64,000 nucleotides of DNA from Phoronis australis (taxonomy: Eukaryota > Phoronida > Phoronidae), in the NCBI GenBank assembly GCA_002633005.1, contig NMRA01000066.1, positions 739,136 to 803,135 on the forward strand. Reading direction: 5' to 3'. Below the pieces are notes generated by a model, which saw nothing but the letters and a program-made list of their open reading frames with translations, was not told the DNA's origin and made no database searches. A program made the position numbers and the translations under genes. How positions within the stretch are numbered: position 1 is the stretch's first letter; the number at the start of each line of letters is the position of its first letter. Below, in pieces: positions 49,009 through 61,434 of the stretch.

Positions 49009-52000
49009 CTACAGAGCCGGCGTGCCCTCTTTTGCCTCGTTAGCAAAGCCATACTGCTGTTGTGGGTACTGGTCGACCCCAGGGTAGGCAGGGGGAGCGG
49101 CCTGCGGATTGTACAGGGGCTGCTGTTGATAACCTGCAGCATTTTGTCCTTGAAATACGTATTGCTGCTGAGGATAGGCCGTGGTCGCCGGCAGGTAAGG
49201 CTGGTTAACTGCGCCAGCTGAAATGAGATGGCTTTGTCAATGAGTGTGTTTCTACATCAGGAGAAACCGCTATCTGCCACCTAGTTTTACTTTTTATCAG
49301 TATTATACCTCGGTATTCCTCACTCAAACAACAACTATCTGTATTCAAAAAGTTCCAAGTTCACGCGAGACCTAATCCAACAAATTTAGATCTAATTTTC
49401 ATAACAGGCGAACATTCCACCGCCAGTTTCAAAACACATCTCTTCATTGGACTTAATGTGGACACCGAAAAGCGCCTTGTTTGATATTGTTGCCCTGTAA
49501 ATGTGAGTGAGCGTGGAACAATCATGCAGGCCCTTGGCATTGTTTTTTTTTAAATATAGGAAGTTTCCTTGTCAAAATCCTTTTGTAAAATATGTATTCC
49601 AAGGCAGTAATTAGTATCTAGATACAGTAGAAGCAGTCAGAGTATTATCGTTCGGTAATGAGAGAAAATGTGTTTTATTCCAGCTATTTATCCAATGTCT
49701 ATGCACAGGTTTTGTAATATTGCATCGAAAGGATCATCTCTAAAATGTTGCTCGGTGAGTGCCAATTTCTTAACCGATTGAAGCACTTCGTGATTTTGAA
49801 AACGTAACCACGCTCAAGCGATCACGAATAGTTATAGTCGCCGAATGAGCGGGCCACACAACTGAGATACAACAATGCGTACATGCGCGCCATATTCGAA
49901 TTCGCAATTTTAGGGTCAGGCACACTGGAGCTAGTCGATGATGGTTTAGCTGCTCTTGTTGTTAAGGGCAACCGTAAGGAGTATCAGTAAACCAGTTTTG
50001 TGAGCTTAAATGGCTTAATCCATAATTCATGCTTTGTAAATTTTTACGGAAAACCACTGAAGAATGGAAGTTTGAATTAATATGTGGTGTATGTGGTGCT
50101 ATATTGGTGTTGTGGTCTCTCTCTGGGCTGAAATGCACTTGTACTGGCACTCAAATAAAAATTTTAACTAAGGTGCATTGTTATATCGGCTGGTGGTTCA
50201 ACGGCACCTGTTCAACAATGCTGGTTGAACCGTAAACTCGTAAATGAGGCAGATATTATATATCCTCGGCTCGCCGTTTACATGCATTTTACATAAAATC
50301 AAAACTAAAACAAGCGACTAAATTCTGCCCCATCTGCAATGCTATAATTTTGCACAGTTGAACATAACTCTAACATACTAACCACAGTGATCGAATGCAC
50401 TAAATACAAAGTACACCACAGTGCATGAATCTTTTTGAAACCCCTGCTACACTGTTTAAGAAAAAGGAGTCCATCCCCATCATTTCTAGAAAAATAATCG
50501 ATTTTTTTCAAAAGTCAAATAAACGCATCCAAAACCTATCACTTTTGAAGCAACTGCAGTGACATCTCATCCACAATCCTCTCGAACTGACCTTAAAGTG
50601 ATTTTGGGAGTCTTTAAGGAAGCAAAGAGGCCACGTGGGACCGCGGTGACTCATGCAATTGCCACCTAGCTGAGCCAGAAGTGACATTGTCTTCACAGCG
50701 GTTGGTACAGGGAAAAAAATTTGACTTCGTGAAAAGAGCCGTTTACAGTATATGTGATTATATGAAGCTTGTTTTAAACAAAATTTATAAAATGACGCCT
50801 ATGCTAACTATTGTAATGTAACAAGTACAAATATACAATCTCTCTTTCTCTCTCTTATAAAATGCCTCCATGTCCTCCAAAGGCCACTGGTATCCAGTCC
50901 CACATGACCAGTCGCCAAGTTGCTATTTGGATGTCTCCAGCGCCGTTACTTCCCTTTGGTGTGATATTTTAAAATGAACAAAGGGATAAATTGCGTCGTC
51001 GCATCAATTTTCAAAGACAAACAGGCAAGAAATAATAGTAAACATAAACCTGTTGTGGTGACCGTGGTTATGTTTGGCCCATGGCGCCTGGAGCCACCAG
51101 AGGCCGCCGCGGCACAACAGCAGCAGCAAATGCAGATTGGAACGCCAATCAATAGTCCGAGACCGATAAGTGCACCAATTACGATGCCGATTATCGAACC
51201 AGTAGAAAGATAGTCGTCTGAAATACACGAAAGCGAGTTTTCAAAAGTCAGAGAACGGCTTTTATGCTCCGTGATCTCGTTAATTATTAAGTCGTTAAAT
51301 CAAACATGACCGTAAAGATACTCATTCTTGACTCCGTTAATGCACCATTGGCTTCTCACTTAAATGATACAAGCAGGATTAACTTAAATACACATAGTCA
51401 CTGTGTTACGGAATGGACTTAAATGTTTACCGTAAATAGTGACCTTCAAGTCAACGTTCAGCCCGTTCCTGCAAGTGGTTGTAAGACACGATGTCTTGTC
51501 GACTACGATGTACACGTATCGCTGAGTCGAGTAGTATGTTGACCAACCACCATTATACCTGTCCAGTGTTGCCTAAAATGAAAATGATAAAATTATAATT
51601 TCAAAACAGATGCTTTGTGTATGTTCATGTAGTGTGACACTTGTAAGAGAAATTTGGTGTCAAGAAGAATAATAACAATGGTTACTGGTGTGTCATCTTT
51701 TCTCCAGAACGGACATTAGTAAACACAGATCATGTTGCTCATATCTGAAAAAATCTTCTGGCAATTTGAACTTACATAATAGTTTAATGAGTTTCCAGAA
51801 AGATGATGAAAGATAATGTCATCCAACTTTATAAAATACATCGTCCGCTTCCAAAGTTTTTTTCAGCCTGATAATACATTGAACTGCAGTCACGATAATC
51901 TATGTTTCGTTTCTATTTGTTTATATTCATTCGCCTTTCTATATTCAACCTTCACAGTTATACATCCTTACTTCCTCAATGAAAACCTTCAAAAACCGTG

Positions 52001-55000
52001 GAACTGTAGACCTGTAAATTTGGACGTAACGTTGCTGAGCTAGCGCGGCGCAGGCGTGTGATTTGTTTGCATTTGTTCCGGTGTTGGTTCTTGCTATGGA
52101 ATATAGGACTCAGGTTGGAATGTGTTTTGGTAGCAACGAAGTGAGTTTAAAACTGTTATCACTGGAGACCCTTTTCAAAAAACGTTCATCTATATTAATG
52201 TTATATTTTTTATATCTAATGGCCCCAAACAATTGTAGAACGGAGGATCATCAGCTTGCGATTTCGCGATTCGGGAAGCCGGCCGAGGTTACTTTCACTG
52301 CCTAGCTGTTACGCGTAACGTAAAGCTGTCTAGACAAAGTATAATAATTTCGAAAGCTTACAATCATATTAAAATATATCCACATGATGACACACCACTT
52401 GAACGCTAATACAGCCCAGGGAATGTTTCAGAAACCGTTGAAATGTCGCTGTTCCACAAATAAAATATTCAATTTGCAGCTTGTAAGTTTTGACAATTTT
52501 TCATTAATTTTTTACAAAATTGGAGTGGAAATTATAGCGAGAGATGAATAAAACAACGACCATTGATGTCAACAAGTATGTCAACTGTATTCGGGGAAGA
52601 CAAATACAAGAACAGGACTGAGGTCAAAGATTAATCCACAATTGGTTTGCTAAAGTCCTCGGTTGATTGTTTTTACCGTATATGCAACACTTGGTATGAT
52701 TTTCACTTTGACAATAATACCATGTTAACATAAGCCAAGAAATGATTACCACCATCACTGTTAATACCGATGCGAAATTTGCTGACACGGGTTTTTGATG
52801 GGCAAAAATGGGCAAACATCTATTGCATAGCTTTTGAATATACTGCGAATAGCTCACTGCATGTATATTGGTTGCAGTGTAGATCTTTTCATAGATGTTT
52901 AGTTGAAAAGTCATTTCTTCAGAAAGTAGATTTAGTGATCCTGATATATGAAGGGTGAGTTACCGTAAGCAATAGACATCGGGGCATATCTTACGAAAAT
53001 GGTGTTACTAATAAAGAAAGTGAACTCTGGAAAATAACCAATTCATAGCTGAGAGTCTTTGATATTTTGAGCACGTGTTGCATAGTGGTCACGGTCAATG
53101 TTTGAGAATAAAAAATTGGACACCTGGATTAAAGAGGACCCTCCCGATAAAAAGCGGGTACTAACGTATTGATGTGACCGTAAGATCGGGAATTGGTGGA
53201 TACGCTTTTGGTCCCCTTAAAATGGTCTACAGCTCAAGAAATTTCAGGTCTAAGCTTTTAACTAATTGTTATAATTTTGTCATGCATTTATTATGTATTT
53301 GTTAGACAAATGGACACTTGCCCCGAAGTTGAGGTACAGTATCAACTAGATACTCTAAAATAAGTTTCTTACCAGTGTACTAGAGTAGGAATACGATCCA
53401 TCGAGAATTTTAACTTTTATGTTGCTGTTGTCGAATGTTGATCTTTCCGCTTCAATTTTCAGTTTGCTCCCGTATTCTGAAAGAGTGAACAGAAGGCAAA
53501 CGTGATGGATGGACGTTGCGTGGAAAACGTAAACAAGCATTTGCCACAGGGTGTTGCACCGTAAAAAAATTTTTGGATAAGCCCGATGATTATTTTTAAA
53601 GATTACCAATGATTATCGTTGCAACTGAAATATTTAATATGGGTTTAAACCCGGTTTCAGAATGCTAACACTGAGATCTACACTGTGTCCAGCGTTCCGT
53701 TGCATGGACACGTCACAAGTACAGAAAGTCAACAAAGTGTATGTATGTTAATATTTAAAAATTTGTAACCAAATATTGATCAGGTCTTTTTCAATATAGT
53801 ACTCGGATATACTATTTGGAAAAATCAAAATCACTTAACAAAGATGTTAAATCGACAGGCATGACTAATGTTTTTCCGAGGAAATTGATTATTGCGGCAA
53901 TATACATGTAGGTCATAGACAACAGATTTGCGACTTCGCTCCTTCACTGTGATGCAAGGCCAAAGGAAACGGGGGACAGAGGGGCACGAGCCTCCAAAAA
54001 CATTGCAGGCGTTAGGGTTAAACAGTGCCAACCAACGTAGGCGTGAGGCCGTGGACAAAAAGAAAAAAAAACAGCAAAATACGGAAGAGACAATTCAAGA
54101 GAACATTTGACATGTTTATGTATCTACGAAAATCGACTGATTATTTTTTATTTGGCAATGACGATGCCTCGGAGAACTTAGCTGCAGGCAGACTTTGGGA
54201 AAATTCAATCTATCATCAGATACCCAAATAGCAAAGTGAACTAAATTATTTTCGTCTACCTGAAATCAGTCTCAAAGATATTGATAAATGTCAGACAGGT
54301 CTACAAAATGTGCCAAAATGTTCTCACAAATCAAATGACAATGAATTGTTTATCGAACTAGAATAATGGTTTAAATTCACAAATTGTATATCGAAAAAAG
54401 TTTTAAGCTCACCGCTCATTAACTTGGAAAGGTTGTCTTTAATTACTCCTCCTTGATTTTTTACATGTAGTTTCCAGTAGTATTGTGCAGATAATTTTTG
54501 TTCGTAAAAACTGAATCGTTTGCTTGCCATTCCCGTGCATACTACACAAATGAAGCACGTCATGACTAAAGCACCCACGATAAAAATAAGATTTAACCAT
54601 GCAGTAAGCCAGCGCAAAATCTTAGTGATCCACGGGAACTGAATTTGAATTCCAGGCGATGAAGTGTGTACATGTTTGAGACATAATCTGTATCATTTTC
54701 CCCAGCCACCAGAAACTGGACGACGGACTGTATTTCAACAAGGGATTTTGAAACATCCCTAAAGGCACTATACTTGGGACCTCGGGACCTTACCTTTTCA
54801 AATATTCCTCAAAGAGTGACTATGATAAAGTGAAGTTCACCCGAAACTGGATCACAATAAAACGTATCTTTACCTTAGCTGCGCAGCGACGAGCTTTAAT
54901 TCATCGAATTTTGTATTTTCACTCTGCCAGTAGATCTCAGCTACGGTTACTTGACGCAGGTCCCAGCTGCATGTCAGTGCGATAGCCTTAGGCCAGTTCT

Positions 55001-57835
55001 TACTCTTTGTCAACTTTACTGGTTCGCAGTAACTCAACTCCTGATGGCTGCATCCCCGGGATTGCCGCCCCCCCACCCATGGCGGACGTGAGAGATTAGG
55101 TACAAATGTGGCGCCATCTACAGCCGGGTTGGGGGTTGAGGTGGAGATGGTGGTAGCGGGAGGGTAGTTTGGCGAAGACTAATTGGTTCCCCCCCCCCCC
55201 CTCCCCAGTAATTTTCGCCTTCCTACAGGCTTGTATATTTCCAGAGGAAGCACCATACTCTTGCAATATACAGTGTACATGTCTGCTTCCAGTTGGTGAG
55301 CAGACGACTTCCCGGCCGGAATTTAGCCATGTCATCACACAAGGGCAGGTAATGAGTAGTGACGTAGGGGCAAATTGTGAGAACATTGCTGGTTGTGGCT
55401 TGTGCCTAAGATCACCGATCTTTATGCACAGAGTTGGCGGCTCCTATTGGCAATAAACATGTCTTATCTCAATAGCGTTTTGTCTTTCATGGAGGTACTA
55501 TGGGGCATTGTGAAATAGCCCGTGATAGCGGCCGTTTAGTGAGAAATCACAAAGACAGAGATAAGCATATTTTTATACCGTGGACAGAATACAGTACCTG
55601 CGTAAAGTTTTATTGCACACCTATCGTTTGGAGATATGACATCGGTATGCGCCCGTCCCATGTAGACGTGTACGGTCTCCCAGTCTTCAACTTCGTAGCT
55701 GCTCACACTGATGCATTCGATTACGGAATCGAGTTCGTCTGAAAAATTCTCATCTGCTACAGACGTTGATCAATGAGACTTTCAGTTGAGCTGCACAAGA
55801 ACATGCGCATGTGGCAACCAGGCAGCAGGAAGTAAAGTAAGGTTGAGCAGAACTTTGTCGTCATGTCTAAGCAGTTAGTCAAACATTTACAAACAAAGCG
55901 AATTAAGAGGCAGCCTATATAAAAAACCAGTAGATTTTCAAAGATCAGTCAATACGTCAAAAATGAACAACAACGTTTTTTACATGGAGGTATCCTAGAA
56001 AAATCTAAAGGTCACATTTTGTGGGCTCAGTGACCAAATTTCAAAGTTCGCCACTGAAGCACTAGACTGCAATTGGCCAAATTGTTCGTTTCCAAAACTG
56101 TGTGTTTTCAGCATCGAAAATAACTAACTTGCAAGACAGATTGAAAGATGGACATTAGTGGCTGGAATAACCATGCATACTGAAAATAATTATTTGGCAT
56201 TTAGTCAAAATTTGACTGATTTGCGCTAGACAGGAGAGATAATCCGCAGAAAAGTGGCCATTTTGTGACCTCCTTACTGCCATATTGCACCTTGACGCTT
56301 TATGTAACATACAGCTGAAGAGAAAATCTTAATTGCTGACCAAAAATATTTTGCCTCAGCTTTACACTAGTGAAAATTGTCTTGCAAAACTGTCGATTTT
56401 GGAAATGATGAACAAAGTTTAAAGACACATTGAACGAAATGTACTTCCCAAGAGTGTCAAGATACCGCCCCATTACTGTTGGACCAATAAGACGTTGTCA
56501 TTTGGTCAGCAATGACCTATGCCTCGATGTCAGTCAGTTTACACCCCAACTGACATGATATTTGACTAACCTAAAAGGTCATTAACCATCCCACTTTGCA
56601 TTTGACGAATAAGGGATAAATTACATTAACTCATATCAATTAAATGATTCATAATCCACCTCTGTGGAATGTAGCGTCCAGCAAAATGCAACAGTGGCTT
56701 CTGCGTTAGAATAGCATGCAATGTCAAATTGTTATAAACGAAAGGCTATCCAAATAAACGAGGCACGAGGACTGGATGACTGTGACCTTGGAGTCACGGT
56801 GATTTTCACAGTACTGTGCCAACAGTTGTAGGTTCTATTTGATTGACCACTGAAGATGTACCAGTAGGTATTACAGTCTTTCTCAGTGGAGATAGGCTAT
56901 TGTGTAAGTTGTGTTTTTATACGACGCAGTGCTGGCCATTTTTATATTTTTCTTTGTGTCAAATGCCCAGTGACGACAGGGTATGCTTCAAGTTGTTTTT
57001 TTTTGAGAAAGTGGTGGCGTGTTATTGTTTGTTCTTTGAAGTACTAAAAACTAAATTGCTGTAAAACGCATTAAAATGGTCAGTGAAAGAATTCTTTTAA
57101 TGAATTTTACCGACCACAGCATCATTTTAACGCGTTTTACCGTGTTTTTCTGTTTAATTACTACCTTACGTCGGTAACAGCCTTCATACAGGGAAATGAG
57201 TGTAGGGATTTGGGAGAACACTAAAACATGTCGTGCGTTTGAACATAAAACATTAAGTAGAGATGCCTTTAATAAAGGGAGGCATGACATTTGACTTAGA
57301 GGATTACCATAACAATACTTCCTTGTTTCTTTCCAAGGTATGTTTGAAGGAATGTATAACACAGTATAAGAAATTGCTGAGCAATACGAGTGTTTTTAGA
57401 TTTGTGTAGGAATAGCAGTTTCACTTCCAACAGCAATCAATCGAGCAAAAGATAAGAATGTGGTGGTAATATCAGGTGTCCCAAAAGCATTCAGCTGATA
57501 TAGGAACTCTCAGATGTCTGAATAAAAATTGGATCAAAGTAGTCTTATGCTATTTCCATTGAGAACGTGAATTGTGTAAGAAAAGCTATCAACATTCTGT
57601 AATATCGTGGCACGTCCTTCGGGACTATTGGTAAAGAGGATGTTTTCTGTTTGTCATCGATGCAAATACACGTAGTGTGGAGTACTTTGTGATGGCACTT
57701 AAGTACTGATTGTTTTTAGTTGTGACTAATACAAACACCAGCACCAAAATCCGCAACTTATTCACAACACTTACAGTTGATTGCACTTGCTGCATAAGCC
57801 AGCGCCATCATGGCGGCCAAAGCAAGGTTCCTCAT
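49009..57835 (-). CDS. Type I membrane protein with CUB-like ectodomain and cytoplasmic Cys cluster, copy B, 6 exons, 274 aa
   Basis: Tandem paralogue of the 33856-39715 gene. Exons: 57775-57835, 55598-55738, 53373-53476, 51431-51572, 51050-51217, 49009-49217, with the same phases. The total is again 825 nt: exon 2 is one codon shorter and exon 4 one codon longer than in copy A. The signal peptide is MRNLALAAMMALAYAASA. The ectodomain keeps the four cysteines, the WETVHVYMGRAHT block, the DGSYSYSS block and VDLKV. The membrane helix and CICCCCCAAAA are identical in amino acids to copy A from the second isoleucine of the helix onward, and the tail differs at about ten of 69 positions. Exon 2 is much more diverged, with about 19 of 48 positions different. 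No frame damage or stop is visible, so the copy looks functional. Intron 2 carries a 1.3 kb insertion absent from copy A. Confidence 0.85.
49883..49990 (+). CDS. Conserved 35-codon ORF in intron 5 of copy B (opposite strand)
   Basis: Partner of 34745-34852. It differs by four amino acid changes (H/R, E/V, A/V, G/R) and a few silent ones, with no indel. Same possible donor GTAAGG. Coding status unproven. Confidence 0.3.
   Translation: MRAIFEFAILGSGTLELVDDGLAALVVKGNRKEYQ
54418..54700 (-). pseudogene. Possible Ig F-strand and transmembrane segment, unplaced exon(s)
   Basis: One frame reads FLVAGENDTDYVSNMYTLH then GSLRFCAG (Ig F-strand-like). Another reads IQFPWITKILRWLTAW then LNLIFIVGALVMTCFICVVC, a convincing membrane helix, followed by a basic juxtamembrane and a GTGAGC donor near 54417. 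It may be the continuation of the Ig-like exon at 54874-55040, but the phases I tried do not join, so treat as a fragment. Confidence 0.3.
54874..55040 (-). CDS. Possible Ig-like exon inside intron 2 of gene copy B
   Basis: Acceptor ATCAG, then CEPVKLTKSKNWPKAIALTC, then SWDLRQVTVAEIYW, with donor CTAAG-GTAAAG. The LTCSW...IYW pattern suits the B and C strands of an Ig domain. It lies in the 1.3 kb insertion unique to unit B and on the same strand as the host gene. The next exon could not be joined in phase, so it may be a gene fragment. Confidence 0.35.
57058..57142. repeat. Inverted repeat, MITE-like
   Basis: GTAAAACGCATTAAAATG at the left pairs with CATTTTAACGCGTTTTAC at the right, separated by about 40 bp. 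It is absent from the matching part of unit A and lies upstream of exon 2 within intron 1 of copy B. Confidence 0.5.
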
Positions 57836-60800
57836 AGCGAATTATGGATGCGTTCTGATGATCTTCAATTGCTGTACAGTGGAGGTTTTTCTGAAAGTTG
57901 TGTTTTATTTTGTTTAATATTTATCTTTCAACAGTAATGACATTCACATCAGCAAGAACAACAACAACTAGAAGACGTGGATATTGAAGTACAGGCTGAC
58001 GGTTTCACATTCCGAAGGGGTCGCACACGGTCTATGTCACACCAACATTCGCCAAATTTTCACTATACGCTACAAAGAAGCCACATCACAAATTTCTAAT
58101 CATTTTGAGTGAGATAGGCTTGTAGCACTAGCGCTGATCAAGATTTAAGAGGACGCCATTGTCCACATCATAGTTGACTCCGAGCATACCATCTCATTGT
58201 TTCCCAAAACTGTGAAGACAATAATCAATGATAAGTTTATGACATGTCGTTGTGACACTCAGCTAACTTGTCTGTGTCGTTCACCCTACACCGCTACAGT
58301 GTGTTGTCGGTCACCAATGTCCAATAGTGTTATCGGACGACCTGTGTTTATCGTTTAACCTATGGTCGGAACTCCCTGCTTTTAATCTATCCCAAACGAA
58401 TTGAACAAAATGAAGCTTTTGATAGATAGCTTGGGTTCGACTTACACACCTATATGTTTCAGTATTACCAAGATTATGTTATGAATGTGGACCGGGAGGC
58501 AGTTCTTCAATGGGTTGTTTAATTCAAATCATCAGCGACTATGTGACCTGCGCAGACGTAACTTTATCTCAAAAATACGTTCAATGTTCACTGAATGGTG
58601 TTTGGCAAAGCAGGGAGAGTATGAAGCGCCAAAGTGCTCTTAAATGAATATCTTTGTTGGCGTTGAAATTCGCCTAAGCGTACCTTTTTAACGCACTGAA
58701 TTATTTATTTGTTATGTCCAACCAAAAACAAGTTTATATTCAGTACGTAACGGCGCCATCATTTACGTGGCCACTTGATAAGAATCTGCAACAGTCTTCA
58801 AAATTTGCCTTGTACCCTGAGGAAAGGGACTCGGAGACTTTTGCCGTTTTGGATTTTGAGATAACGGGCATGATTTTACTATATGAACTGATTAAAAGCA
58901 GAGATTGAATAAGCAATAGCGGCGTTGATTTAGTATAAATACGCGTTAATTAAGCATACACTGTAAGTGACCGTTGAATAAGAGCAGCATGGTGATTGTT
59001 TAAAAACTAATTCAGCGCATTGATTAAGCAAAACTGTGCGTTAAGCAAAGCTGCGCTTTAATTAAGCACACTTCAACGCGCAGAAAGCTACTCGTTTAAA
59101 ATCACTTTGGCGCTTTATATGAAACCGTTCCGCCGACACGAGGCACTTGCGAGTGAAAATAGTGTGATCACGTGCATCGGTGGTAATGCTAACCGAGATA
59201 TCTCACGAAGACTTCCTTGGTTTCACTTTTTGTGGGTGTTTCGTGTCTACGGAAAGCAGCCCCAACACGACTGGCAGCCGCTGGTGTGGATGGGTTAACA
59301 CGTAGGTTACCCTCTAGTACATATCCGCTAATGCCCATACATTGGAATTGACATTATAAAATGAGGGCAGAATATGACACAAATAATCTAGATAACTGAT
59401 AGTGCCTGAAATCGAGAACTGTCGAGTTTATTTGACTCGCAGATTATATACATTCAGAAGTTCAGTGAAGAGATAAAGTTGAAATAGTGGTGACATCGGT
59501 TTTAGTGGATGATGACATCATAGTACATTGAGACTTGAATTCGTATGTAGCCGTATGAATAATTACCACATTATCAGACTTTCTACAGGTATCCATTTTT
59601 TCTTAATTAGTCGTAACCAAAGTTCTAATGATGACATCCTTTTCTATTTTGTACTATGCAAGAACGACAACCATTGCATACAAGGGGGCCTGGACTTCAA
59701 GCTGGCTTTCTACATGTATACAGTGTAATTTAATAATGTCAGCTCCCACTTTCCCGAAGATGATCTGCCAAGCTTAAACTAAGAATAGGTCCTGTTTTTT
59801 GGTGTTACGCAATTGTTCACTAACCTCTACAACTTCTGTATAACAGCGCACTCCTAAAAATGACAAAGGTGTGCAGTGTTTTGTACAAAATATACAGATC
59901 AGTCGGCAACTTATGCTTATTTCGTATAGGAAGCAAAATACTGAGGATTATGTGGGAAAGTCTTATTTGAAGCCATTTGAAATTGGTGTCACTAGGCAAT
60001 GGAGAGTTTATTCAGTAGAAACTTCTCCATTATTCGCCTGAAACAACTGCATTAAGAAAATAGTCTCACTTACTTCAAACGAATTGTTTGATGTAAATAA
60101 GTTAAAAACTTATTATTAGTATTAGTGTTCTCGCTTTTGCGTATACACTAAAACAGTTATACACTCTGGGCCGTGAGGAAGTATGATTTTGAACGAATCC
60201 ACATTTTTAAGTAATTTACGAACAACACACCTCACGCCCACGAATACCATGGTGGAAATAATCGGTAATGAACAAAAACGTACTCGTAAAATATCAAGTC
60301 ACCATTAAAATCTAACAGACCATAAACACATACACTGCCCTTGGCATACCAATCTTCGTAAAGTGTGAACTTCTTGTTAACAGCAATTTTGAAATTAAAC
60401 CAAATTTAGTGGTAGGGACTCATTGCTTTGTTAACAGTGAAACGCCTGCCAATTCTTCAACATTTCAAAAATTTTCTTTCCAAAATTGATTATGGACTGA
60501 GGAAGCTAATAAACGACGATGGGCTTTACCACGTTCATAACAGTAAACAACTTTTTGAAATTAATGTCATTTTAATTTTGCTGTTATGTTAAAACTTATG
60601 GACTACTAACAGAAAAACAAGAATTTTAAGTTACAAATATAACGTTAACTCAACGTGACAGTAATTCTTGCATGAAACTAAGACTTCTACGTTGTCTTGG
60701 AAACTTAAATTTAACGTCGTTACTACCTCAAGTAAAACCCGGAATAATGAAATGTTTGGGGATTGAAGGAATGGTCGTCTTGCAGTAATAATGCCCGCAG

Positions 60801-61434
60801 AACATGTACTTCGCTCGCTACGTGAAAAATAACCCGTCTTGCTTAGCCGCCATTTTGAATTGTGAAACACATTTCATGTTTTTGCTACCTCTAAAGCCTT
60901 GGTCAGTAGCAGTAACGAGACCTAATTACAGAAACAGGATACATTGCAGTAACATATTTCGACACTTGAATCTATGTTTGAACTGTTCAGACATTGCAAA
61001 AAGTTCTCACCTTGGTTTTCTCTGTTTACTCCTTGTCGTTCGCCAGTACTCACTGCGGTTGTCTAGTCATAAGGGAATGACATGCATGGCGTCCATTCCG
61101 TAGAGGCTAGAGTTTTGCTAAACACCAAGTACACGCAAGACCTCGCGATATATCGTCGTGTATTACATACAAAGCACGTGATGACACTAGGTTTCTTTGC
61201 GAGATTCTTGCGTCTACGGAACTCGACCCAAAATTATGACCTTGTACTTTGGGTCACTCGGCACAATTCGTAATCGATGATTGTTTACTTAGAATTTAAA
61301 CAATCCAACTCTATCTTAACCATAAAATCTAAACTGCCTGTATCTTGCAGGGAAGTTTACCCGTATCGCAAAGCGTGGAGCACTAACTTACAATGCCTTA
61401 ACTCATGAATATTGGCGGAGGCGCGTGCTCTAGC
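57836..61434. other. Upstream flank of gene copy B
   Basis: 58270-58440 matches 39990-40170 just upstream of copy A, including TGTTATCG-ACGAC-CTGTG and CTATCCCAAACGA. These are candidates for shared promoter sequence. 58900-59090 holds several TTAAGCA words in both orientations. No further gene. Confidence 0.45.

Larger units (their letters stand above)
53952..55228. other. 1.3 kb insertion in intron 2 of gene copy B
   Basis: Copy A reads TTCACTGTGATATTTCCAG at about 38718. In copy B the same words are split: TTCACTGTGAT at 53942-53952 and ATATTTCCAGAGG from about 55229. The ends (GCAAGGCCAAAGGAAACGG and, inward from the right, ACAAGCCTGTAGGAAGGCG) are weakly alike, perhaps eroded inverted repeats. 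It contains a long C run at 55188-55203. Confidence 0.55.
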
